Shown here one piece after another: positions 6,972 through 14,838 of a DNA stretch of 64,000 nt. The position numbers and the translations under genes were made by a program. A model generated the notes under the pieces. It was not told where the DNA came from. It worked only from the letters and a program-made list of their open reading frames with translations, and ran no database searches. The DNA is from an uncultured Desulfovibrio sp. (GTDB taxonomy: Bacteria > Desulfobacterota > Desulfovibrionia > Desulfovibrionales > Desulfovibrionaceae), in assembly GCF_944324505.1 (NCBI RefSeq), contig NZ_CALUWO010000006.1, forward strand, positions 62,001-126,000, given 5' to 3'. Positions within the stretch are counted from its first letter, which is position 1; each line of letters begins with the position of its first letter.

Positions 6972-8090
6972 ATGAGCATCGATTTTTCCATCCAGCAGCA
7001 GGCCGTGCACAGTCCTGCTTCTGGAGCAGGCGCAGCTGCTGCTCCGCTCACGGGGTCTCTGCTCGGCCGTACGGCCACGGTGGTGGAGTCTCCGCTGTCG
7101 CTGCTGGCCGACGCGGCCGAGGAACTGACCTTTGCCGCCGATACCACCGACGATTTCGAGCTTGAGGAACGCAAGGAACGCGACGAAATCAGCGAGGCCA
7201 TGGAAGAGCGCGTCAAGAAGTACCAGGAGCTGATGCGCGAAGCGGGCGAAACCGCCCGGATGGACCGTCTGAAAAGCTTTCTTCAGGCCAGGGCAGACAA
7301 GGAACAGGTGCTGCGCCAGGCGCGCCAGCTCTTTCCCGATCCTTCCGATGCCTGGGCAGCGCTGTGCGAGGCCCGCGATCAGCTGGGCAGCGACAGCGAT
7401 ACGCCGCCGGAAACCCTGAAGGCCCTGAACGAAGCCCTGAGCGAACTGGAGCAGCAGGAAGGCCCCGCCATACGGGCCGGCATCAACGGCGCCCTCAATG
7501 CCCGCGGCTTCCCGGACCTGGGCGATGCGGCCTCCCTGCGTTCGCTGTACCGGGAGGCCGTCTGTCAGTTTACCGATGTCAACACCCTCTATGCCCATAT
7601 CCAGAAAAATTACGGCAAGGATTTTGACGCGGCCCTGGACTTTCTCTACAAGGCGCTGGCCAGCGATCTGGCCGCCGATGTGCCCAGCATGGAAACGCGG
7701 CACCTGGAATACATCAATACCGGCCTGGGGGAACTGCGGCAGCTCCAGAGCGCCCGCAGCCTCTGCGCCCGCATGCTGGAGCGCTGGGACAGGGTGCACG
7801 GCATGCACCAGTGCCCGCTGGATGACATGGCCCTGCTGGGCAGGATTCTTGACCTGCGCAAGGAACGCTTTGTCAGCGGACGCCACATCGAACGCCTGGC
7901 CGACGAGGCCGGCGCCACGGGCGTGGAGCACAAGGTGCTTTTTCTGCAAGAACTGCTGAATACCGCACGCGCGTTTTCGCCCACGCTCTTTGACGGCAAC
8001 GAAGGGCGAGCCAAGGTGCTGGATGCCGTGCAGGATGCCGTGGATGCCGCCATTGCGGCCGAAGACGCCTGGCTGGCCTCGCAGGCATAG
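6972..8090 (+). CDS. sctW: T3SS gatekeeper SctW (YopN/TyeA-like)
   Basis: This 372-residue cytoplasmic gatekeeper controls the switch from translocator to effector export and docks on the SctV export gate. The N-terminus (MSIDFSIQQQAVHSPASGAG) looks like a secretion signal. A HrpJ/YopN-type region follows (LTFAADTTDDFELEERKERD through KKYQELMREAGETARMDRLK). The C-terminal third (LLGRILDLRKERFVSGRHIE, FLQELLNTARAFSPTLFDGN) resembles TyeA, so YopN and TyeA appear fused, as in many SctW proteins. ATG 6972 was chosen over an upstream in-frame ATG at 6921 because GGGAG precedes it and because 6921 would lie upstream of the predicted transcription start. Downstream, sycN-sctX-sctY-sctV follow in the same order as in the Yersinia virA operon. 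Confidence 0.85.
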   Translation: MSIDFSIQQQAVHSPASGAGAAAAPLTGSLLGRTATVVESPLSLLADAAEELTFAADTTDDFELEERKERDEISEAMEERVKKYQELMREAGETARMDRLKSFLQARADKEQVLRQARQLFPDPSDAWAALCEARDQLGSDSDTPPETLKALNEALSELEQQEGPAIRAGINGALNARGFPDLGDAASLRSLYREAVCQFTDVNTLYAHIQKNYGKDFDAALDFLYKALASDLAADVPSMETRHLEYINTGLGELRQLQSARSLCARMLERWDRVHGMHQCPLDDMALLGRILDLRKERFVSGRHIERLADEAGATGVEHKVLFLQELLNTARAFSPTLFDGNEGRAKVLDAVQDAVDAAIAAEDAWLASQA

Positions 8091-8118
8091 CCGCTGCCGC
8101 CCAGACAGGGAGAATGCA

Positions 8119-8493
8119 ATGCTGGATCATGAACTGAACGAACTGGGAAAGCGCATGGGCCTGCCGGGCCTGTCCTTTTCGGCACAGGGAATGGTGGCGC
8201 TGGATGTGAGCGGCATGGGCCGCCTGTGCCTTGAAAAGCGGCAGCGCCGCCAGACCGGCGAGCTGCTGGTCTATCTGGTCCGGCCCTGTCCGCCGCACGA
8301 CAGCGGCCTGCCAGAACGCGCCCTGGCCTTCTGCCACTACCATCACGGCCACGCCTTTCCCCTCATGGCAGGCATGCAGGGCGACAACCTGCTCTTGCTG
8401 GTCCGTCTGGAAGAGCGGCAGGTCACTGCCGCCACCCTGGAAGCGGTCATCCAGACACTGGATACGGCCATGAATACTCTGCAGGGAGCCTGA
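8119..8493 (+). CDS. SycN-like T3SS chaperone
   Basis: This 124-residue chaperone is of the CesT/SycN size. SycN, with YscB, binds the gatekeeper YopN. The C-terminal half (FPLMAGMQGDNLLLLVRLEE, then an amphipathic helix) follows the same pattern I recall for Yersinia SycN. The N-terminus ELGKRMGLPGLSFSAQG is the usual CesT opening. ATG 8119 has AGGGAG upstream; longer in-frame starts lie inside sctW. Position between sctW and sctX matches sycN in Yersinia, which supports the assignment more than the sequence alone would. Confidence 0.7.
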   Translation: MLDHELNELGKRMGLPGLSFSAQGMVALDVSGMGRLCLEKRQRRQTGELLVYLVRPCPPHDSGLPERALAFCHYHHGHAFPLMAGMQGDNLLLLVRLEERQVTAATLEAVIQTLDTAMNTLQGA

Positions 8494-8494
8494 T

Positions 8495-8866
8495 ATGCCA
8501 TCCTCTCCCGTCAATCTGCTTGATCCCAACCTGGGCATCCAGCGCATTCTGGACCCCGGCAGCCAGGCCAGCCATCTGCCCCAGGCCCGCCCGCTGGCAT
8601 CCAGCGCCACGCGGGAAGCCGGCCTGGACGAACTTTACAACAACCGGCGGGCAGAACGTCAGCTGGAAGCGGTGCTCTGCCCCGTTACCGGTGACGGTTC
8701 CCTCTTGCAGCCGGAAACCTTTCAGGCCGAGCTGCGCGGCAGCCTCGAGGCCCTTCGCGGCAGTGACAAGGCCGCTGTGCGCGCCTTTGTGCGGGACGAG
8801 CTGGCGCCCCTGCTGGACAATACGGAACTGCTCAAGGCCTACATGGGCCTGATGGTGGGAGGCTAG
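8495..8866 (+). CDS. sctX: T3SS export protein SctX (YscX-like)
   Basis: This 123-residue protein is the length of YscX (about 122) and shows its features: an N-terminal non-globular half, a central LDELYNNRRAERQLEAV resembling the LERLYP region of YscX, and a C-terminal helix ending in LLDNTELLKAYMGLMVGG. YscX is both secreted and required for secretion of early substrates, and it binds YscY and YscV. The ATG lies one base after the stop of the SycN-like gene. SctX occurs only in Ysc-family systems, so it types this injectisome. Confidence 0.75.
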   Translation: MPSSPVNLLDPNLGIQRILDPGSQASHLPQARPLASSATREAGLDELYNNRRAERQLEAVLCPVTGDGSLLQPETFQAELRGSLEALRGSDKAAVRAFVRDELAPLLDNTELLKAYMGLMVGG

Positions 8867-8867
8867 C

Positions 8868-9224
8868 ATGGCGGACACCCCGTCTGTGCTCACGGACGAA
8901 CAGCAGAACGCCCTGCACGTGCTGGGCTATCTGTATGTGCGCATGGGCCAGTACCGGCGCGTCAAAAAGCTGGCGCAGGCCCTGCTGGCCCTGGATGCCG
9001 GCGATACCTGGGCACGGCGCTATCTTGCCGTGGCCTGTCTGGAATCCGGCGAGGCTGAGCGCGCCCTTGAGGAACTGGACCGCATCCTGGCCGGCGGCAA
9101 CCTGCCCTCCCGGCATGCCGTCCTGCATCTGCTGCGGGCACGCGCCCTGTGGCAGATGGGGCGCAGCGGCGAGGCCCGCAATGCCCTCAACGCCTATCTG
9201 GCCTCCGGGGGTGGGCAGCCGTGA
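8868..9224 (+). CDS. sctY: T3SS chaperone SctY (YscY-like)
   Basis: This 118-residue TPR-type protein resembles YscY, the chaperone of YscX. TPR-like repeats are visible (LHVLGYLYVRMGQYRRVKKL; ARRYLAVACLESGEAERALE; LLRARALWQMGRSGEARNAL). It begins one base after the sctX stop, and its TGA overlaps the GTG of sctV. The strict order sctX-sctY-sctV, as in Yersinia, makes the call firmer than the generic TPR sequence alone. Confidence 0.75.
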   Translation: MADTPSVLTDEQQNALHVLGYLYVRMGQYRRVKKLAQALLALDAGDTWARRYLAVACLESGEAERALEELDRILAGGNLPSRHAVLHLLRARALWQMGRSGEARNALNAYLASGGGQP

Positions 9225-11314
9225 GTCTTCTTTCCGATGCGCGGAACATTGTTTCCCTGACCACACGGCACAGCGACCTGGCCCTGGTGGGCCTGCTGGT
9301 GGCGGTCATCGCCCTGATGATCATGCCCATGCCCACCGCCCTGGTGGATACGCTCATCGGCGCCAACATGGCCCTGTCCTTCGCCATCATGATGATGACC
9401 ATGTATGTGCGGACGCCGCTGGAATTTTCCTCCTTTCCCACCATGCTGCTGTTCACCACCCTTTTTCGCGTGGGCCTGAACATCACCACCACCCGCCTCA
9501 TCCTGCTCAATGCCGATGCCGGCGAAATCATCCAGACCTTTGGCGAATTTGCCCTTGGCGGCAATTTTGTGGTGGGCGCCGTGGTCTTTCTTATCCTGAC
9601 CATCGTGCAGTTTCTGGTCATTGCCAAAGGGGCCGAGCGCGTGGCGGAAGTGGGCGCCCGCTTTACCCTTGATGCCATGCCCGGCAAGCAGATGTCCATT
9701 GATGCCGACATGCGCGCCGGCGTCATTGACATGGAGGAGGCCCAGCGCCGCCGCGAAGTCATCAGCCAGGAAAGCAAGATGTTCGGCGCCATGGACGGCG
9801 CCATGAAGTTCGTCAAGGGCGACAGCATTGCCGGCATGGTGGTGGCCGTGGTCAACATTGTGGGCGGTACCATCATCGGCATTACCCAGCATGGCATCTC
9901 GGCAGGGGAGGCCCTGGAAATCTACGGCATCCTCACCATCGGCGACGGCCTTGTCTCCCAGATTCCCTCGCTCATCATTGCCATTTCCGCAGGCATTCTC
10001 ATCACCCGTTCCGGCGACAGCCAGGAAGATGTGGGGGCGCAGATAGGTGGCCAGTTCTTTGCCCAGCCCAAGGCCCTGCTCATGGCCGGCGGCCTCATCT
10101 TTCTGTTTGCGCTCATTCCCGGCTTCCCCAAGCCGCAGCTCTTTGCTCTGGCCCTTGCCATCGGCGGTCTGGGCTATCTGCTCGATAGGCTCCGCAGCGC
10201 GCCTGCCCCGCGGGATGCCCGCTCGGAGCTGAACCAGTCCCTCCAGTCCGCCACCCGCCAGGAAAAGAAGCGCCGCCCCACAGGTCCCCAGGACGACTTT
10301 GCCCCCACGGTGCCCATCATTCTGGACATTTCCCAGGGCCTGGCCGCCTCGCTGGACTACGATTCGCTCAACGACGAACTCTCCGCCCTGCGCCGCGCCC
10401 TGTATTTTGACCTGGGTGTGCCCTTCCCGGGCATCAATCTGCGTATTTCTCCCCTGCTGCCCGACCTGTCCTACGAATTGCAGGTCAACGAAATTCCCAT
10501 GTCCCGCGGTACGCTGGAAGCGGGCATGGTGCTGGCCCGCGAAAGCGAGGATACCCTGCGCATGCTGGGGGTGGAGGTCCGGCGCGGGGAAAACTTCCTG
10601 CCGGATGTGGAAAGCCTGTGGGTTCCGGCCGATCGCCAGGCCCTGCTGGAACAGGCCGGCCTTTCCTGCATGAGTCATTCCCGCATTCTGGCCTATCATC
10701 TCTCGCTCATTCTGGCGCGCCATGCCTCCAGCTTCATCGGCATGCAGGAAACCAAGTATCTGCTGGACCGCATGGAGGAACGCGCGCCGGACCTGGTGCG
10801 CGAGGCCACCCGCCTGCTGCCGGTGCAGCGCATTGCGGAAATATTCCAGCGGCTGGCCCAGGAGCAGGTCTCCATCCGCGACCTGCGCAACATTCTGGAA
10901 GCCATCATCGAATGGAGTCCCAAGGAAAAGGATACCGTCATGCTGACGGAGTATGTGCGCAGCGCCCTCAAGCGCCAGATAAGCTATATGTACTCGCGCG
11001 GGCAGAACATGCTGCCGGCCATTCTCATGGATCCTTCGGTAGAAGAAACCATCCGCAAGGCCATCCGCCAGACCTCTGCCGGCGCCTTTCTGGCCCTGGA
11101 CCCGGACACGTCGCGCCGCTTCATCGCGGCAGTGGGCGCCGCTGCGGGAGACTACCGCAAGCATCCCCAGATGCCCGTGCTGCTGGCCAGCATGGACATA
11201 CGGCGCTATGTGCGCCGCCTCATCGAGGGCGAACACTACCGTCTGCCCGTGGTTTCCTATCAGGAAATCACCCCGGAAATCAGCGTACAGCCCATCAACA
11301 GGATTCGCCTGTAG
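9221..11314 (+). CDS. sctV: T3SS export gate protein SctV (LcrD/YscV)
   Basis: This 697-residue FHIPEP-family export gate forms the nonameric inner-membrane ring through which substrates pass (LcrD is 704 residues). The N-terminal half holds the transmembrane helices and the family signature (PLEFSSFPTMLLFTTLFRVG, then LNITTTRLILL). A FHIPEP loop follows (PGKQMSIDADMRAGVIDMEE). The C-terminal cytoplasmic half binds chaperone-substrate complexes and SctW. The start is GTG 9221, overlapping the sctY stop (GTGA) behind a G-rich ribosome site. The frame extends upstream only within sctY. A conserved and unambiguous gene. Confidence 0.97.
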   Translation: MSLLSDARNIVSLTTRHSDLALVGLLVAVIALMIMPMPTALVDTLIGANMALSFAIMMMTMYVRTPLEFSSFPTMLLFTTLFRVGLNITTTRLILLNADAGEIIQTFGEFALGGNFVVGAVVFLILTIVQFLVIAKGAERVAEVGARFTLDAMPGKQMSIDADMRAGVIDMEEAQRRREVISQESKMFGAMDGAMKFVKGDSIAGMVVAVVNIVGGTIIGITQHGISAGEALEIYGILTIGDGLVSQIPSLIIAISAGILITRSGDSQEDVGAQIGGQFFAQPKALLMAGGLIFLFALIPGFPKPQLFALALAIGGLGYLLDRLRSAPAPRDARSELNQSLQSATRQEKKRRPTGPQDDFAPTVPIILDISQGLAASLDYDSLNDELSALRRALYFDLGVPFPGINLRISPLLPDLSYELQVNEIPMSRGTLEAGMVLARESEDTLRMLGVEVRRGENFLPDVESLWVPADRQALLEQAGLSCMSHSRILAYHLSLILARHASSFIGMQETKYLLDRMEERAPDLVREATRLLPVQRIAEIFQRLAQEQVSIRDLRNILEAIIEWSPKEKDTVMLTEYVRSALKRQISYMYSRGQNMLPAILMDPSVEETIRKAIRQTSAGAFLALDPDTSRRFIAAVGAAAGDYRKHPQMPVLLASMDIRRYVRRLIEGEHYRLPVVSYQEITPEISVQPINRIRL

Positions 11315-11323
11315 GAGCATCGC

Positions 11324-11581
11324 ATGGAACTTGCCATCGACTACGCGGCCAAGGCCCTGTATCTGGTCATGATTCTTTCCCTGCCGCCCATTGTGGTGGC
11401 TTCGGCGGTGGGCATCGTGCTCAGCCTCATTCAGGCCATCACGCAGCTGCAGGAACAGACCCTGACCTTCGGCGTCAAGCTGCTGGCCGTCGGTCTGACG
11501 CTCTTCCTCATGGCCGGATGGCTCGGCGGAGAAATTCTGCGCTACAGCGAGGATATTTTCAGCCGCTTCTATCTGCTCTGA
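11324..11581 (+). CDS. sctS: T3SS export apparatus protein SctS (YscS)
   Basis: This 85-residue inner-membrane protein has two transmembrane helices (ALYLVMILSLPPIVVASAVG and VKLLAVGLTLFLMAGWLGGE) joined by the highly conserved cytoplasmic loop SLIQAITQLQEQTLTF. This is the FliQ/YscS family, part of the SctRST export core. The ATG lies 9 bp after sctV. Unusually, sctR is not found immediately upstream; in most systems R, S, T and U are contiguous. Confidence 0.95.
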   Translation: MELAIDYAAKALYLVMILSLPPIVVASAVGIVLSLIQAITQLQEQTLTFGVKLLAVGLTLFLMAGWLGGEILRYSEDIFSRFYLL

Positions 11582-11613
11582 GCCTCCCCGCCGGGGGGTG
11601 ACACGGAACCCAC

Positions 11614-12441
11614 ATGGATTTTTCGGGACTTCTCCAGGAACTGGGTGTCTATGCCCACATGACAGCCCTGCTGCTGGGCATGCCCAGGCTCTTTGCGCTG
11701 GTGATGGTGGCGCCCTTTTTCGGGGCATCGGTGGTGACAGGGCAGATACGGCTGCTGCTGGTCCTGGCCCTGTACATGCCCCTGCATCCGGTCATCGTAA
11801 ACAGCCTCACCGACGACATCACCCTGTCTGCCGCCCTGAGTCTGGCCACGGGCGGACGCCTGGCCCTGCTGCTGCTCAAGGAGACCCTGCTGGGTCTCAT
11901 GATCGGCTTTCTGGCGGGCATGGTCTTCTGGGCCGTGCAGAGCGCCGGTTTTTTCATGGACAATCAGCGCGGCGCCACCATGGCCGAAGGGGCCGACATC
12001 CTGTCCGGCGATCAGAGCAGCCCCCTGGGGCAGCTGCTGTTCCAGAGCCTGGTCTATCTTTTCTATACATCCGGGGCCTTTCTTGCCTTTGTGGGCCTGA
12101 TCTATGCCAGCTATGACATCTGGCCGGTTACCCGGGGATTTCCGGGGGACTTCAGCCCGGACGCGCCCCTGTACTTTGCCAGACAGGTGGGCTGGCTCAT
12201 GGGGCATATGCTGCTGCTGGCCGGTCCCATTGCCGTGGCCTGCCTGCTGACGGATATTTCCCTTGGTCTGGTCAACCGCTTTGCCTCGCAGCTCAACGTC
12301 TACGTGCTGGCCATGCCCATCAAGTGCGGCATCGCGGCCTTTCTGCTCTGTTTCTACTTTGGTCTGCTGCTGTCGCACGCGCCGGACCTGTTCCAGCACA
12401 CGCGCGAATCCATCCTCAAACTTTCCAACCTCCTGCCCTGA
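11614..12441 (+). CDS. sctT: T3SS export apparatus protein SctT (YscT)
   Basis: This 275-residue polytopic FliR/YscT-family protein is a component of the export gate core. Several hydrophobic helices are visible, with the family segment GFLAGMVFWAVQSAGFFMDN and then GATMAEGADILSGDQSSPLG, which is typical of SctT. ATG 11614 follows sctS by 32 bp with GGAACC upstream. It is followed 45 bp on by sctU, in standard order. Confidence 0.95.
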   Translation: MDFSGLLQELGVYAHMTALLLGMPRLFALVMVAPFFGASVVTGQIRLLLVLALYMPLHPVIVNSLTDDITLSAALSLATGGRLALLLLKETLLGLMIGFLAGMVFWAVQSAGFFMDNQRGATMAEGADILSGDQSSPLGQLLFQSLVYLFYTSGAFLAFVGLIYASYDIWPVTRGFPGDFSPDAPLYFARQVGWLMGHMLLLAGPIAVACLLTDISLGLVNRFASQLNVYVLAMPIKCGIAAFLLCFYFGLLLSHAPDLFQHTRESILKLSNLLP

Positions 12442-12486
12442 CCGGCCGCCAGGTTCACAGGACGCAGCCACACGCAGTTTTGCCCC

Positions 12487-13524
12487 ATGAGCAGTGAAAA
12501 GACAGAACAACCAACGCCAAAACGCCTGCGCGACATTCGTGAGCGCGGCCAGGTGGCCAAGAGTCAGGATGTGCCCTCCGCCCTGACGGTCATGGCTGTG
12601 GCGGTCTATCTGCTGGCCATGTCCGGCGAAATGCTCAAGGGCATCCTGAGCATGGGTGAAGTACCCATGCTGCTCATGAACCGCCCCTTTGACGAGGCCC
12701 TGGAACTGGCCGTCACCAGCACCATTGTTTCCTCGCTGCGGGTGGCCGGCCCGCTCATCGGCATGGTCCTGGGCGTGGCGCTGTGCGCCAATCTCATGCA
12801 GGTTGGGGTGCTCTTTTCCGTGCAGGCCGCGCTGCCCAAGATGGAAAACCTGAACATGAGTAAATGGTTCAAGCAGGTTTTTTCGCTGAAGAACCTTGTG
12901 GAATTTCTGAAAAATATCCTCAAGGTCACGGTGCTTGGCCTGAGCGTCTATCTTATTTTCAAGAGTTACCTGCCGCGCCTCTTCCGCATTCCCCAGGGCA
13001 ACATCGGCGACATGTGGCTTCTGCTGGGGGCGGCAGGCTGGGACCTGGTCTTTACGGCGGCGGGCATTTTCTGCGTCATTGCCGCGGCGGACTGGTTTTT
13101 CCAGCGCTGGCAGTTCAACAAGCAGAACATGATGAGCAAGGAAGAAGTCAAGCGGGAATACAAGGAAAGCGAAGGCGACCCGCTGATCAAGGGCAAGCGC
13201 CGGCAGCTGCATCAGGAAATGATTGCCCAGAACCAGATTGCCAATGTTCGCAAAGCGAAGGTACTCGTGACCAATCCCACCCATTTTGCCGTGGCCCTGG
13301 ACTACGAAAAGGAACGAACCCCCCTGCCCGTCATTCTGGCCAAGGGGCAGGGTGTGCTGGCCCAGCGGATGATAGAAGTGGCCCGGGAAGAGGGCATCCC
13401 CGTCATGCGCAATGTGCCGCTGGCACGCAGCCTCTACGAGCAGGGAACGGAAAATGCCTACATTCCCAAGGACCTCATCGGTCCTGTGGCCGAAGTGCTG
13501 CGCTGGGTGCAGTCCCTGCGCTGA
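12487..13524 (+). CDS. sctU: T3SS autoprotease and substrate switch SctU (YscU)
   Basis: This 345-residue FlhB/YscU-family protein has four N-terminal membrane helices and a cytoplasmic autocleaving domain. The N-terminus has the signature SSEKTEQPTPKRLRDIRERG. The linker KEEVKREYKESEGDPLIKGK precedes the cleavage motif Asn263-Pro264-Thr265-His266, the same numbering as in YscU. Cleavage between Asn and Pro sets the switch from needle to translocator secretion. All motif residues are intact, so the protein should be functional. The ribosome site is weak. Confidence 0.97.
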   Translation: MSSEKTEQPTPKRLRDIRERGQVAKSQDVPSALTVMAVAVYLLAMSGEMLKGILSMGEVPMLLMNRPFDEALELAVTSTIVSSLRVAGPLIGMVLGVALCANLMQVGVLFSVQAALPKMENLNMSKWFKQVFSLKNLVEFLKNILKVTVLGLSVYLIFKSYLPRLFRIPQGNIGDMWLLLGAAGWDLVFTAAGIFCVIAAADWFFQRWQFNKQNMMSKEEVKREYKESEGDPLIKGKRRQLHQEMIAQNQIANVRKAKVLVTNPTHFAVALDYEKERTPLPVILAKGQGVLAQRMIEVAREEGIPVMRNVPLARSLYEQGTENAYIPKDLIGPVAEVLRWVQSLR

Positions 13525-13536
13525 CAAGGACAGAGC

Positions 13537-14838
13537 ATGAACGAAAACGCCTCCCGCATCTTTGCCACGCTCATACGCCTGTGCGATGACCTGGCCTGGG
13601 GCCGTCCGGCCGATGAGGACGCGCTCTTTTCCCTGACCCGCAACGGCAGCTCCACGCCGGAGCTGGAGCGGCTGGCCGAAGCCTTCGGCATGATGCTTGT
13701 CAAGGTGGAGGCCAGGGAGCTTCACCGGGCGGAACTGCTGGAAAAGGTGGATCAGCTCACCCAGGAGCTGGAGCATCAGCGCCTCCGCCAGCATGAGGAA
13801 AACCAGCGCCTGGTGGAACACCTGCAACGGGAATACAATGTGCGCCGCATCATCGGGCGCTGCCCTGCCATGCGCGAGGTGGTAACCCAGGCCCTGGCCA
13901 TTGCCCGGCGCCCCATCAATACCCTGATTCTCGGCCCGTCCGGCACAGGCAAGGAAATCTTTGCCAAGACCATTCACTATCATTCTCCCCGGCGCAATGC
14001 CCGCTTTGTGGCCGTCAACTGCACGGCCATTCCCGATTCCCTCTTTGAAAGCGAGATGTTCGGCATCGAAAAGGGCGTGGCCACGGGGGTAAGCGCACGG
14101 CGCGGCCTGGTGGAGGAAGCCTCCGGCGGTACCCTCTTTCTTGACGAACTGGCGGACATGTCCCTGCCCAATCAGGCCAAGCTGCTGCGCGTGCTGGAAG
14201 AACGGGAGGTGCTGCGCGTGGGCAGTACCCGGCCTGTGCCCGTGGACATCAAGATCATTGCCGCCACCAATGTAAATCTGAAGCAGGCCGTGGACGAGGG
14301 GCGCTTTCGCCAGGACCTGTACTACCGCCTCAACGTGGCCGAACTGACCCTGCCCCCCCTGCGCGAACGGGGGGACGACATCCTTCTGCTGGCCCGGCAT
14401 CTGCTGGCGCAGCATGCCCGCAGCATGGAACGGGAAGCCCTCACCCTGGCGCCGGCCACGCAGCAGTGCCTGCTGGCCTATGACTGGCCCGGCAACGTGC
14501 GGGAACTGGGCAACGAAATGGAACGGGCCGCCGCGCTGACGGTGGACTCGGTCATCCGCCCTTCCGACCTTTCGCCCAAGCTCCTCGCGGCCCTGGCCGG
14601 CGGGGGCAGCATCAGCGTGGCCGCTCCGTCTCCGGCGGTGGCCGCCGCGCCGGAGGCGTCGCCCCCGTCCTTCAATCTGGAGCAGGCCGAATACCGCCTC
14701 ATCGGGCAGGCGCTGGAAGCCTGCCGCGGCAACAAGAGCCGGGCGGCCGAACTGCTGGGCATCACCCGCGAGGGCCTGCGCAAGAAATTGCAGCGCCGCG
14801 AACGCACCCCCATTCATGAAGGCAGGAACAACGCATGA
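13537..14838 (+). CDS. Sigma-54 enhancer-binding protein encoded in the T3SS operon
   Basis: This 433-residue activator has a short N-terminal coiled-coil region (about residues 40-105) instead of a receiver or GAF domain, a central AAA+ domain and a C-terminal Fis-type helix-turn-helix (NKSRAAELLGITREGLRKKL). Walker A is GPSGTGK at 133-139 and Walker B is GGTLFLDEL. The sigma-54 contact loop, normally GAFTGA, reads GVATGV (residues 180-185), keeping the key threonine. With no receiver domain, activity may be set by another protein, as with the Pseudomonas syringae HrpR/HrpS pair. It lies 12 bp after sctU and overlaps the phosphatase gene by four bases. Four sigma-54-like promoters in the window could be its targets; that link is inferred. 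Confidence 0.9.
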   Translation: MNENASRIFATLIRLCDDLAWGRPADEDALFSLTRNGSSTPELERLAEAFGMMLVKVEARELHRAELLEKVDQLTQELEHQRLRQHEENQRLVEHLQREYNVRRIIGRCPAMREVVTQALAIARRPINTLILGPSGTGKEIFAKTIHYHSPRRNARFVAVNCTAIPDSLFESEMFGIEKGVATGVSARRGLVEEASGGTLFLDELADMSLPNQAKLLRVLEEREVLRVGSTRPVPVDIKIIAATNVNLKQAVDEGRFRQDLYYRLNVAELTLPPLRERGDDILLLARHLLAQHARSMEREALTLAPATQQCLLAYDWPGNVRELGNEMERAAALTVDSVIRPSDLSPKLLAALAGGGSISVAAPSPAVAAAPEASPPSFNLEQAEYRLIGQALEACRGNKSRAAELLGITREGLRKKLQRRERTPIHEGRNNA

